A DNA stretch of 64,000 nt, from NCBI GenBank assembly GCA_938024995.1, contig CALJDU010000006.1:225399-289398 (forward strand). The letters run 5' to 3'. The translations under genes were made by a program, and so were the position numbers. Shown here piece after piece: positions 18,379 through 26,973 of the stretch (its first letter is position 1; the number at the start of each line of letters is the position of its first letter). The notes beneath the pieces are model-generated. The model ran no database searches. It worked only from the letters and a program-made list of their open reading frames with translations, and had not been told where the DNA came from. Source of the DNA: an uncultured bacterium. Its GTDB lineage: Bacteria > Myxococcota_A > Polyangia > Polyangiales > Houyiibacteriaceae.

Positions 18379-19704
18379 ATGCGTGAACGGCACGTCGTGA
18401 TCGTCGGGGCAGGGTTTGGCGGGCTCGCCGCGGCGCGCGCTTTGAAGGGCGCGCGCGACGTTCAAGTCACGGTCGTGGATCGTGAGAACCACCACCTCTT
18501 TCAGCCGTTGCTCTATCAAGTGGCGACCGCGAGCCTCCCGCCCCAGGCGATCGCGTCTCCGATTCGCTCCAGCTTCCGGCGTCAACGCAACGCGCGGGTC
18601 GTCCTCGGAGAAGCCGCCGAGGTCGATCGCGAGCAGCGCATCCTCACGCTGCGCGACGGATCGACGCTTCGGTACGACTACCTGGTGGTCGCCGCGGGCG
18701 CGAAGACCAACTACTTCGGCAAGTGGGCGGAGTGGGGCGATCACGCGCTCGGGGTCAAAGACCTGAGCGACGCGATCCGGATCCGCGAGCGCATCCTTTT
18801 GGCCTTCGAGGCCGCGGAGCGCGAAGAGGATCCGGAGGTTCGCGCGCGGCTGCTCACCTTCATCGCGATCGGGGCGGGCCCCACGGGCGTCGAGATGGCG
18901 GGCGCAATCAGCGAGCTCGGTCGGCAGGTGCTCGCGAAGGACTACCGACGGATCGCGCCAAACGACATCCAGGTCTTGCTGCTCGAGCGCGGAGACCGCG
19001 TGCTCTCTCCGTTCGATCCGGAGCTGTCGGCGCGCGCGCTGGAACATCTCGAAGCGCTCGGCGTGACGGCGCGCTTCGGGTGCAGCGTGACGGATGTCGA
19101 CGCGGAGGGCGTGACGTACACGAACAGAAAGGGTGAGGTCGTGAAAGTGCACGCCGCTGTGACCTGTTGGGCGACCGGGGTTCAACCGGTCTCCTTCGCA
19201 GCAAAGATCGGCGCCGCGACCCACCGCGGAAAGATCGTCGTCGACCAGCACTGCGCGTTGCCGAGCGACCGACACGTCTACGCGATCGGTGACATCGCCC
19301 ACTTCGTCCCGACCGGTGAGGAACGTGGGCTCCCCGGTCTCGCGCCGGTGGCCATGCAACAGGGAGCGCACGTCGCGAAAGCGATCGCGTCGGATGTCGC
19401 AGGGAAGTCGCGGCCCACCTTTCGTTACGTCGACAAAGGCATCATGGCGACGGTGGGGCGGTCCGCGGCGGTGGTCGAGGTCGGCAACTTCCGAGCGTGG
19501 GGACACTTCGCCTGGCTCACCTGGTGCTTCGTTCACGTCATGTTGCTGATCGGTTTCGCGAACCGTGTTCTCGTGATGCTCGCGTGGACGTGGTCCTACG
19601 TGACCATGAAAAGGGGCGCTCGGATCATCACCAGCGGGCACGACGCGGCTCACGAGAACCAAGACCTGGATCCCCGCCCGCGACCCATGTCAGAGTCCCA
19701 GTAA
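18379..19704 (+). CDS. ndh: type II NADH dehydrogenase
   Basis: A 441-aa non-proton-pumping NADH:quinone oxidoreductase. It shows the FAD-binding N-terminal GAGFGGLAAARAL, the second Rossmann motif for NADH (GAGPTGVEMAG), the family block CWATGVQP, and the C-terminal FAD motif VYAIGDIAHF. The quinone-side segment has APVAMQQGAHVAK, and a C-terminal amphipathic/hydrophobic region (about 370-415) anchors it to the inner membrane. It oxidises NADH and reduces the quinone pool without energy coupling. It stands alone between a kinase gene and a CNNM-like gene. Confidence 0.95.
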   Translation: MRERHVVIVGAGFGGLAAARALKGARDVQVTVVDRENHHLFQPLLYQVATASLPPQAIASPIRSSFRRQRNARVVLGEAAEVDREQRILTLRDGSTLRYDYLVVAAGAKTNYFGKWAEWGDHALGVKDLSDAIRIRERILLAFEAAEREEDPEVRARLLTFIAIGAGPTGVEMAGAISELGRQVLAKDYRRIAPNDIQVLLLERGDRVLSPFDPELSARALEHLEALGVTARFGCSVTDVDAEGVTYTNRKGEVVKVHAAVTCWATGVQPVSFAAKIGAATHRGKIVVDQHCALPSDRHVYAIGDIAHFVPTGEERGLPGLAPVAMQQGAHVAKAIASDVAGKSRPTFRYVDKGIMATVGRSAAVVEVGNFRAWGHFAWLTWCFVHVMLLIGFANRVLVMLAWTWSYVTMKRGARIITSGHDAAHENQDLDPRPRPMSESQ

Positions 19705-19796
19705 GGGTCGCCCGCGACCGACGAACTCGATGCCGACTCACCTCACTGATGCGCGACGCGACCCCGCTCGACCCTTGATCGTCTGCCGCTAACGCG

Positions 19797-20927
19797 ATGA
19801 CGTTGTTGATCATCTACCTGAGCGTTGCGCTCGGCTTCTCGTTCCTCTGCTCGGTGCTCGAAGCCGTGGTCTTGAGCGTCACGCCTTCTTACGTCGCGCG
19901 CCTCGTCGACGAGCAGCCCAAGGCGGGCGCGATCATGAAGGAGCTCAAGGAGGACGTCGATCGTCCTCTCGCCGCGATCCTGATCTTGAACACCATCGCG
20001 CACACGGTCGGCGCGGCGGGGGTCGGCGCGGAGGCGCAGCGCTTGTGGGGCAGCGAGATCTTGGCGGTCGCGTCCGCGCTCCTCACGCTGGCGATCGTGG
20101 TCTTCTCCGAGATCATTCCCAAGACGCTCGGCGCGACCTACTGGCGAAGGCTCGCCCCCAGCGCCGCGCGGGTGTCGCGTTGGCTGGTGCGCGCGCTCTA
20201 CCCGCTCGTCCTCGCCTCGGAGCAGATGACCCGGCTCCTCAAGAAGAAGGACATCGAAGAAGAAAAGGTGTCGCGCGAAGAGATCGAGGCGCTCGCGCGC
20301 TTGGGCGGCGAACAGGGCGTGATCGCGGAGTCCGAATCGCGGATCCTCAAGAACCTCTTCCGCTTGGGCTCGGTTCGCGTCCGCGATGTCATGACGCCTC
20401 GAACGGTCATGTTCACGCTTCACGCGGAGACCAGTGTCGGCGACGCGATCGAGACGGAAGAAGCGATGACCTATTCGCGTATCCCGATCCATCGGGAGGG
20501 TCCGGATGACGTGGACGGGTACGTACTCAAAGACGAGCTCTTTATGGCCGCCGCGCGCGACGAGACGCATCGGCGCGTCGGTTCGCTCAAGCGTGACATC
20601 TTCGCGGTGCTCGATACGCTCTCGGTCAGCGCGCTCTTCGAGCAGCTCCTTGAGAAGCGGGAACACGTAGCGCTCGTGGTCGATGAGTACGGCGGCGTGG
20701 ACGGAGTCGTGACGATGGAGGACGTGCTCGAGACGTTGCTCGGTCTCGAGATCATCGACGAAGCGGACACCGTTCAGGACCTGCGGGTCCTCGCGCGCAA
20801 GAAGTGGCGCGAGCGCGCGAAGCGTCTCGGGAGCGAGATCCCGGAGCCGCTCGAAGGGACGCGCGAGGACGGTGAAGAGTTGGCCTCCGGTGAGGTGAAC
20901 GTGATCAGCGAGCGCGCCCCCAAGTGA
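19797..20927 (+). CDS. CNNM/CorC-like membrane protein (DUF21 + CBS)
   Basis: A 376-aa inner-membrane protein. Residues about 1-165 form the DUF21 transmembrane domain (three to four helices, FSEIIPKTLGATY signature). Residues about 200-330 form a CBS pair (VRDVMTPRTVMFTL, and ALVVDEYGGVDGVVTMEDVLETLLGLEIIDE). Family members are associated with Mg2+ or Co2+ efflux and are often annotated as hemolysin-like. The C-terminal CorC_HlyC domain is essentially missing, so this is the short form. The stop overlaps the GTG start of the next gene (GTGA), indicating translational coupling. Confidence 0.92.
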   Translation: MTLLIIYLSVALGFSFLCSVLEAVVLSVTPSYVARLVDEQPKAGAIMKELKEDVDRPLAAILILNTIAHTVGAAGVGAEAQRLWGSEILAVASALLTLAIVVFSEIIPKTLGATYWRRLAPSAARVSRWLVRALYPLVLASEQMTRLLKKKDIEEEKVSREEIEALARLGGEQGVIAESESRILKNLFRLGSVRVRDVMTPRTVMFTLHAETSVGDAIETEEAMTYSRIPIHREGPDDVDGYVLKDELFMAAARDETHRRVGSLKRDIFAVLDTLSVSALFEQLLEKREHVALVVDEYGGVDGVVTMEDVLETLLGLEIIDEADTVQDLRVLARKKWRERAKRLGSEIPEPLEGTREDGEELASGEVNVISERAPK

Positions 20928-21454
20928 ACGACCCGCGTCGGCCTGCTGCGGTCGTGTTTCTGCTCTCTGTCTGTTCGCTTCACTCAGTCGCGGTCGCGGA
21001 CATCGCTCCGAACTGTCGCTACGGCGGAAACGGGCCGGCGTGTGTCGTCACGACATGTGAAACGCAAGCGGACTGCGTGGACGCCGTGCGCGCCGCCCGC
21101 GCGGAAGAAGCCGCGGCGTCCGACAACCTCCTCATGCAAGCGCTCAACAGCTATGAGCCACCCCCGTGCGTCGAAGAGTCTCTGTGTCTTGTCGAGATAG
21201 AGGACGTCGGTGTGTCGCGGTCTGCGGGCGCGTGCGGACCGGAGCTCGCGTGCGGGCAAGGGCGATGCGTACCCGGGCGCTATTGCGTTCAACCAAAAAG
21301 AACGCGCTCGCGCTTTGTGGACGGGATCGCGGAAGCGTCCACGCCCGCGGGCCGAGCTCCTCGTCTGCTCGCAGCGTTCAGCCTTCTGCTGACAGCGGTC
21401 GTTGGGGGAGGCGCGTGGGCGATGTATCGAAAACGAAGGCAGGACCGTTCCTAA
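20924..21454 (+). CDS. exported Cys-rich protein with C-terminal anchor
   Basis: A 176-aa protein translated from a GTG that overlaps the preceding stop codon. It has an N-terminal signal peptide (cleavage expected near VAVA-D), about ten cysteines in the exported part (motifs CVVTTCETQADC and CGPELACGQGRC), and a C-terminal membrane helix (about 147-168) followed by the basic tail YRKRRQDRS. The helix-plus-Arg/Lys tail at the very end resembles a stop-transfer or a sorting tail. The function is unknown. The close coupling with the CNNM-like gene suggests a shared role or simple cotranscription. Confidence 0.72.
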   Translation: MNDPRRPAAVVFLLSVCSLHSVAVADIAPNCRYGGNGPACVVTTCETQADCVDAVRAARAEEAAASDNLLMQALNSYEPPPCVEESLCLVEIEDVGVSRSAGACGPELACGQGRCVPGRYCVQPKRTRSRFVDGIAEASTPAGRAPRLLAAFSLLLTAVVGGGAWAMYRKRRQDRS

Positions 21455-21577
21455 ACGCCCGAACCGCGTACCTCGCTTTTTGGGAGTCCTGCGGGTGAAA
21501 ACATCCCCCGATTTGGACCCCTGATCGTTTTCATGCGAGAACTTTGGGCGCCGCCGGTGGGCGGTAGGAGAACTTGA

Positions 21578-21979
21578 ATGAGCTACAAACGATTCAGCTT
21601 TCTCGTGGTGGTCCTCGCGTTTGCCTTTGGCTGCGGAGGGACGAACTACGTTCTTACAGGCACAGACCGCTCGGTCGGGACTGATGGACAGGTCGAGGTC
21701 GAAAAGATCGACGGCGGCAACAGCATGGTCACCATCGAGCTTGAGCACCTCCCGCCCCCTGGTCGTCTGACCGAGTCGGCGACGTGCTACATCGCGTGGT
21801 TCCAGCTCGCTGGACAGATCAACAAAGCCGGCGTGATGGAATACGACGACGGTGATCGCACGGCGACGATGATGGCGACCACTCCAGAGAGCGAGTTCAC
21901 GGTGATCGTGACGGCGGAGAGCACCACCGACGTCAGCGCGCCGAGTGACTTCGTGGTCGCGCGCCAGCAGGTCGACTGA
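21578..21979 (+). CDS. small lipoprotein
   Basis: A 133-aa predicted lipoprotein: ATG start after a GGTAGGAG ribosome-binding region, hydrophobic signal, lipobox AFGC (Cys19). The mature part is beta-rich and hydrophilic (GQVEVEKIDGGNSMVTIELEHL, ending VVARQQVD) with one further cysteine. I recognise no family. It has its own downstream terminator, so it is probably monocistronic. Confidence 0.8.
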   Translation: MSYKRFSFLVVVLAFAFGCGGTNYVLTGTDRSVGTDGQVEVEKIDGGNSMVTIELEHLPPPGRLTESATCYIAWFQLAGQINKAGVMEYDDGDRTATMMATTPESEFTVIVTAESTTDVSAPSDFVVARQQVD

Positions 21980-22020
21980 AGCTCGATCCCGAACTTGGAG
22001 GATCTCCTCCAGACCAGCAA

Positions 22021-22045
22021 GGCCCACGGCGACGTGGGCCTTTTT
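22021..22045 (+). terminator. Rho-independent terminator
   Basis: The stem GGCCCAC/GTGGGCC with loop GGCGAC is followed by TTTTT. It lies 41 bp after the small lipoprotein gene and just before the outer-membrane protein gene. Confidence 0.88.
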
Positions 22046-22077
22046 CGTTTGCGGCGGTTCGGTGGTATTGCGTTCCC

Positions 22078-23517
22078 ATGCCGCGGCGGAGCTTTTTCAC
22101 GAGCATCATGATGCGATCCCAGATCGTCAGCGCGCAGGTCCTGACCGCGTGGCTCGTTCTCACGTTCGCGAGCTCCGCGGTCGCCCAGACCAATCGCTCG
22201 ATCGACGTCGAGCGTTTCCGCCCCGCCCTCGACCCCAATGGCTTCATCGGGTTTCAGGGAACAATCATGCCCGGCCACGGGCTCGTCGATACGCAGCTCG
22301 TCCTCAACTACAGCCACGACGCGCTCGTCCTGACCCCGCGCGGAGAAGACGTCAGCGTGATCGAGCACCGCGTCGGCGCGAACCTCACCGCGCAGGTCGG
22401 TCTCGGTGGTCGCGGCGCCCTCGCGCTCGATGTCCCGTTCATCATGCTGCAGCGCGGAGACGATAGCGTGCTCGCGGACAGCGCGGGACCGGTCGAGAGC
22501 AACGCGATGGGCGATCCCCGGATCATCGCGCGGGTCCGCGTGCTCGGCGCGAAGATCGATCCGCAGCGACGTCAGAACGACGGACCGGGCGTCGCGCTCC
22601 TCGCCGCGCTGACCTTGCCGATTGGACAAGAGCTCTCGTTCGCGAGCGAGGGCGCGGTCACGTTCGACGTCGCGGCCCTCGCGGACTTTCACGTTCTCGG
22701 CTTGGGCGTCGGAGGGTCGCTCGGCTACCGGCACCGCTTCCACCAGCGCGCGTTCGGCGGCTCCATATTTCGCGGCACGCTCAACTTCGCGGTCGGCATC
22801 AAGGTCCCGATTCCGGTCCTCCCTGGTCTGGTCGCGCGCGCAGAGATCCGCGGAGAGTTCGACGCGCGCTTCTCGCAAGCCGCCTCACGCGTGCTCGAGA
22901 CGGACGCGGGTCTCACGCTCACCCATGGCGACGTGACGTTTGGGTTGCTCGCGGGAGCCGGCCTCAGCTCGGGGGTGGGCTCGCCGGCGGTGCGCGCGCT
23001 CTTCACGCTCGGGTGGTCTCCGCGGGACAACGACTCCGACAGCGATGGAATCAACGACGACGACGACGAGTGTCCGCACTTGCCCGAAGACTTCGACGGC
23101 TTCCAAGACGAAGACGGCTGCATGGATCCGGACAACGACAACGACTTCGTCCCGGACGTGGATGATGAGTGTCCGCTTGAGGAAGCGCTGGAAGACCGGG
23201 ATGACGACGAAGACGGTTGCACCGATCCGATCCGCGACGGCGATGAAGACGGAATCGAAGACCGACTCGATGCGTGCCCAGATCGCGCCGAAGACATGGA
23301 CGGAGTCGCCGACGAGGATGGGTGCCCGGAAGACGATGGTCCGGAAGACGATGCGGCAGAACCGGAGTCTCCGGAGCCCGCCGCAGAGGAACCTTCAGAG
23401 GAACCCGCAGAGGAAGCGGACGCCGAGGGTGATGCGACCGACGCAACCGACGCGGCGCAAGAAGGTGCAGAGGCGGTTCGGCCTCGCGTTCGCGTGCGCC
23501 CGACATCGCGCGACTGA
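22078..23517 (+). CDS. outer-membrane barrel protein with thrombospondin type 3 repeats
   Basis: A 479-aa exported protein. A signal peptide ends near AVAQT. An ATG at 22108 would give a more typical signal length than ATG 22078. Residues about 35-310 alternate in beta-strands rich in Gly and aromatic residues, as in an outer-membrane beta-barrel. Residues about 318-420 are calcium-binding TSP3 repeats (DSDSDGINDDDDECP, DNDNDFVPDVDDECP, DGDEDGIEDRLDACP). The end is an acidic Glu/Ala/Pro tail instead of the usual OmpA peptidoglycan-binding domain, which appears to be missing. A probable cell-surface structural role. Confidence 0.85.
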   Translation: MPRRSFFTSIMMRSQIVSAQVLTAWLVLTFASSAVAQTNRSIDVERFRPALDPNGFIGFQGTIMPGHGLVDTQLVLNYSHDALVLTPRGEDVSVIEHRVGANLTAQVGLGGRGALALDVPFIMLQRGDDSVLADSAGPVESNAMGDPRIIARVRVLGAKIDPQRRQNDGPGVALLAALTLPIGQELSFASEGAVTFDVAALADFHVLGLGVGGSLGYRHRFHQRAFGGSIFRGTLNFAVGIKVPIPVLPGLVARAEIRGEFDARFSQAASRVLETDAGLTLTHGDVTFGLLAGAGLSSGVGSPAVRALFTLGWSPRDNDSDSDGINDDDDECPHLPEDFDGFQDEDGCMDPDNDNDFVPDVDDECPLEEALEDRDDDEDGCTDPIRDGDEDGIEDRLDACPDRAEDMDGVADEDGCPEDDGPEDDAAEPESPEPAAEEPSEEPAEEADAEGDATDATDAAQEGAEAVRPRVRVRPTSRD

Positions 23518-23921
23518 GCGATATTCTTTGTTCCGCGCCGCCGGCACTGACGCCGCTCGGTCTTCGCTTCGCTCCGGACCTCGCGCCTACGCGCCTGCTC
23601 GGAACCAATATTCTTTGTTCCCGCACCTGCGGCGCCACAGCGAATTCGCTGAACAAGCGAACGGCGTCCGACCAGACATCTAAAAATACACAGAAACGAG
23701 GGCCGACCGAGGCTGTGTGTGGAGAGGACGAAGCCGGCCCCCGTTTCGGTGTGTGGATAGAAAACACGCAGTCCGCGTGACTATTCCAACGCCTGACGCA
23801 TTCGATCCACGTCGGGTGATTGGGGATCACATTCTCTTCGGTGGGTGGGTTCCGCTCCTCTTGCCCTCGCCTTAGGGATAAGTAGACTGCGCCGTCCCCG
23901 GGACGACCGGCGACTCTTTGA
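23518..23921. other. 404-bp intergenic region with direct repeat and hairpin
   Basis: No convincing gene. The motif ATATTCTTTGTTCC occurs twice, at 23521-23534 and 23608-23621. An imperfect inverted repeat, 23693-23705 against 23735-23747 (12 of 13 pairs), could terminate the upstream transcript, although no T-tract follows. The region is less GC-rich than its flanks. Confidence 0.6.
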
Positions 23922-24500
23922 ATGACGCGTCTCTTCGCCAGCTCATTGTTCGTGTTCACGGCGCTCATCACGAGCCCGGCGGCGGCTGATCAGTGCATGT
24001 GCTTGGGCGCGACAGGAGCCGGTTCAACCAGCGCGGCGCCGTGGACCGGTCCTCATGATTGGGACCGCTCGTCGCCCGCTGCCGAAGACGCGGTGTCGGA
24101 AGACGCGGTGTCAGATGACGCGGTGTCAGACGCGCTGTCGCTTGAGGTTGGGTTCACCGCGGCTCCGGCTCCAAAATGGGAGACCGTGGTTTTGCCGCGA
24201 GCCAAGCGTCCCACCAAGGGGTCCATGGAGCTGAGCTCACCGCCCGAGATCATGAGCTACGTGATCGCGCGGGACCTCCCGACGGACGAAGACGCGGTCT
24301 TGTGGTGTGAAGGCGGGGACGATCCGCGCTGCGTGCCCGCGCTCCCCACGACCGACGGCCCGAGCGATCTGACGCCGCCGACGGTCTCTTCAAGAGAAGC
24401 GCTCGACGAGACAAGTGAAGTGACCTTCACGCACGGTTTCGTTCGCGAGCGTGGTCCGAGCATCGAAGCGCGCGAACGCCTCGAGCGCCCCCCCCGCTGA
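23922..24500 (+). CDS. exported hypothetical protein
   Basis: A 192-aa protein with a clear signal peptide (hydrophobic core LFASSLFVFTALITS, cleavage near AAA-DQC). The mature part begins with CMCLGA and contains an acidic repeat of EDAVS/DDAVS units (about 54-70). The rest is low in recognisable motifs, with a Cys pair near residues 127-136. It is probably a small envelope protein. The Arg/Pro-rich end and lack of homology cues make the coding call less sure than for its neighbours. Confidence 0.62.
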   Translation: MTRLFASSLFVFTALITSPAAADQCMCLGATGAGSTSAAPWTGPHDWDRSSPAAEDAVSEDAVSDDAVSDALSLEVGFTAAPAPKWETVVLPRAKRPTKGSMELSSPPEIMSYVIARDLPTDEDAVLWCEGGDDPRCVPALPTTDGPSDLTPPTVSSREALDETSEVTFTHGFVRERGPSIEARERLERPPR

Positions 24501-24690
24501 ACCCGCGCGCGTGATCGGGGGATCTCCGCCAGGACGCTCGCTAGAGCGTCGTCGGACCCGACCGCGTCGCGCCACAGCCAAGGATCCCAGCTCGTGACGT
24601 CATGGGGACGGCACGGGCGATTCAAGAGTTCATCGTATGCGCGCGTGAGCACGGCGACGCCGGTCCGCGCCCCACGAGAGGAAAGTTAAA

Positions 24691-26778
24691 ATGAGTAAAG
24701 GTTCTGCCATTATCGCGATCTTAGTCGCGTTTGTTGGCGGCTTCGCAATTGGACACATGGCCGCCGACGGCGGTGAAGGGTCTGAAGAAGTCGCTGAGGT
24801 TCAAGCAGTCGCTGGAGGCGAGCGTGGCGGCGCGCGTCGTGGCGCTGCCGCTCCGTCCAACGATGGCCCCGCGCCGTCCGAAGCGGGTGGCGACATTCAG
24901 CGCTTCGCGATGCCCGTCACGGCTGATCAGCCGTCGAAGGGTGCTGACGACGCGCTCGTCACCATCGTTGAGTTCAGCGAGTTCCAGTGCCCCTTCTGCT
25001 CGCGCGTGCTCCCGACCCAGTCGCGGATCTTGAACGAGTACCGCGGCAAGGTGCGCTTCGTCTGGCGTAACAACCCGCTCCCCTTCCACCAGGAGGCCGG
25101 TCCGGCCGCGCAAGCCGCGATGGAAGCGCACGCGCAGGGCGGCAACGACAAGTTCTGGGAGTTCCACGACTTGCTCTTCGAAAACCAGCGCGCGCTCACC
25201 CGCGCCGATCTTGAGCGCTACGCGACCCAGGTCGGGCTGGACTTGAACCGCTTCAAGGCGGCGCTCGACAACGAGACGCACGCCGCGAAGATCACCGCCG
25301 ACCAGGGCGTCGCTCGTACCTTCGGTGCGCGCGGTACCCCGAACTTCTTCATCAACGGTCGTCAGCTCACGGGCGCGCAGCCCTTCGAGCGCTTCAAGGA
25401 AGTCATCGACGACGAGATCGCGCGCGCCGAGCGCCTCATCGCTTCGGGCACCCCGCGCGCTGGCGTCTACTCCGCGATCACGCGTGGTGGTCTCACTCGC
25501 GCCGCTCCTCCGGCCGCCGCGGGCAACAAGAACAAGAACCGCCCGGCGCGTCGTCAGCCCGACCCGGCCGCGGTCTACAAGATCGAGCTCGCGGGCAACA
25601 ACGAGCCGCAGCACGGTCCCGACGACGCTCTCGTGACCATCATCGAGGTCAGCGACTTCGAGTGTCCCTTCTGTGGTCGCGTCAACCCGACCGTCGACAA
25701 GATCCTCGAGGAGTACGGCCGCGATGTCCGCATCGTCTGGTGGAACAACCCGCTCCCCTTCCACCGCAACGCGGGTCCGGCGGCGCAGGCCGCGCTTGAG
25801 GCCTTCCAGCAGGGCGGCAACGAGAAGTTCTGGGCGTTCCACGCCAAGCTCTTCGAAAACCAGCGCGCGCTCACCCGAGAGAACCTCGAGAGCTACGCCC
25901 AGGAGCTCGGCCTCAACATGGCGCAGTTCCGTCAGTCCCTCGACACCGAGGAGCACAAGGCCGCCATCGAGCGTCAGCAGGGCATCGCCCGTGGTCTCGG
26001 CGCGTCCGGTACCCCGAGCTTCTTCATCAACGGCCGTAACCTTCGTGGCGCGCAGCCGTTCGAGCGCTTCAAGGTCGTCATCGATGAGGAGCTCGCCAAG
26101 GCGCGCGCGCTCGTCGCGGCCGGCACGCCTCGCAGCCAGGTTCACGCGCGCAGCGTGGCCGAGGGCGCGACCAGCGCCGTCTTCCTTCCCGGCGGCGACG
26201 CCCCGGCGGCCGCTCCCGAGCGCGCCCGTCCGGATCCGAACCGCGTTTACGAGCTCGCCGTTCCCCGGAACGCCCCGAGCAAGGGCGCGGCGAACGCGCG
26301 AGTGGTCATCCAGGAGTTCAGCGACTTCCAGTGCCCCTTCTGCTCCCGCGTGAACCCGACCATGGCGCGCGTGCTCGAAGAGTACGGCGATCGCGTCCGC
26401 GTCATCTGGCGTGACTACCCGCTCCCCTTCCACGGGCAGGCTCACCTCGCGGCGCAGGCCGGCAAGGAGATCTTCCGTCAGGGCGGCAGCGCGAAGTTCT
26501 GGGCGTTCCACGACAAGCTCTTCGAGAACCAGCGCGCGCTTGAGCGAGCCAACCTCGAGACCTACGCCGAGCAGCTCGGCGGCATCAACATGGCGCAGTT
26601 CCGCCAGGCGCTCGACAACGAGACGCACAAGGCCGCGGTCGACGCGGACATGGCCGCGGTTCGCGCCGCGGGTGCCCAGATCGGCACGCCGAGCTTCTTC
26701 ATCAACGGTCGACTCCTCCAGGGCGCGCAGCCCTTCGACGCCTTCAAGGCGGCGATCGATCGCGCGCTCGAGGGCTAA
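24691..26778 (+). CDS. membrane-anchored protein with three tandem DsbA/thioredoxin-fold domains
   Basis: A 695-aa protein with an N-terminal membrane anchor (about residues 5-25) and then three repeated DsbA-like domains (about 80-235, 305-460, 528-693). Each carries a CPFC active site (Cys100/103, Cys325/328, Cys548/551) and a cis-Pro loop (GTPNFFINGR or GTPSFFINGR). All catalytic features are intact in all three copies, so three redox centres act in the periplasm. They are likely thiol oxidases or isomerases, related to the DsbA/DsbG-like Thioredoxin_4 family. Pro/Ala-rich linkers separate the domains. A good GAGAGGAAA ribosome-binding site precedes the ATG and a strong terminator follows. 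Confidence 0.95.
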   Translation: MSKGSAIIAILVAFVGGFAIGHMAADGGEGSEEVAEVQAVAGGERGGARRGAAAPSNDGPAPSEAGGDIQRFAMPVTADQPSKGADDALVTIVEFSEFQCPFCSRVLPTQSRILNEYRGKVRFVWRNNPLPFHQEAGPAAQAAMEAHAQGGNDKFWEFHDLLFENQRALTRADLERYATQVGLDLNRFKAALDNETHAAKITADQGVARTFGARGTPNFFINGRQLTGAQPFERFKEVIDDEIARAERLIASGTPRAGVYSAITRGGLTRAAPPAAAGNKNKNRPARRQPDPAAVYKIELAGNNEPQHGPDDALVTIIEVSDFECPFCGRVNPTVDKILEEYGRDVRIVWWNNPLPFHRNAGPAAQAALEAFQQGGNEKFWAFHAKLFENQRALTRENLESYAQELGLNMAQFRQSLDTEEHKAAIERQQGIARGLGASGTPSFFINGRNLRGAQPFERFKVVIDEELAKARALVAAGTPRSQVHARSVAEGATSAVFLPGGDAPAAAPERARPDPNRVYELAVPRNAPSKGAANARVVIQEFSDFQCPFCSRVNPTMARVLEEYGDRVRVIWRDYPLPFHGQAHLAAQAGKEIFRQGGSAKFWAFHDKLFENQRALERANLETYAEQLGGINMAQFRQALDNETHKAAVDADMAAVRAAGAQIGTPSFFINGRLLQGAQPFDAFKAAIDRALEG

Positions 26779-26824
26779 CGCCTTCGTGAAGAATGCGCGA
26801 GCCTGAGCTCGCGGACACAGAGAG

Positions 26825-26860
26825 ACGAGCCGGTAGCGAGAGCTGCCGGCTCGTTTTCTT
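26825..26860 (+). terminator. Rho-independent terminator
   Basis: A perfect 9-bp stem ACGAGCCGG/CCGGCTCGT is followed by TTTTCTTTT, 46 bp after the triple-DsbA gene. Confidence 0.92.
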
Positions 26861-26973
26861 TTGCACAAGATGATGCGGTCCGTCTCCCCTGGGTGAGTGA
26901 CGCGCGCTCCTGATTCCGCGTTGTCAGGCTCAGACTGCTTCGGCCGCATCTCGCTTTCTGAGACGCTCCACGC

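Noticed and set aside
24721..26949. A 742-codon open frame on the minus strand
   Set aside because: It is antisense to the triple DsbA gene, whose CPFC and cis-Pro motifs prove the plus strand. Absence of stops reflects GC bias.
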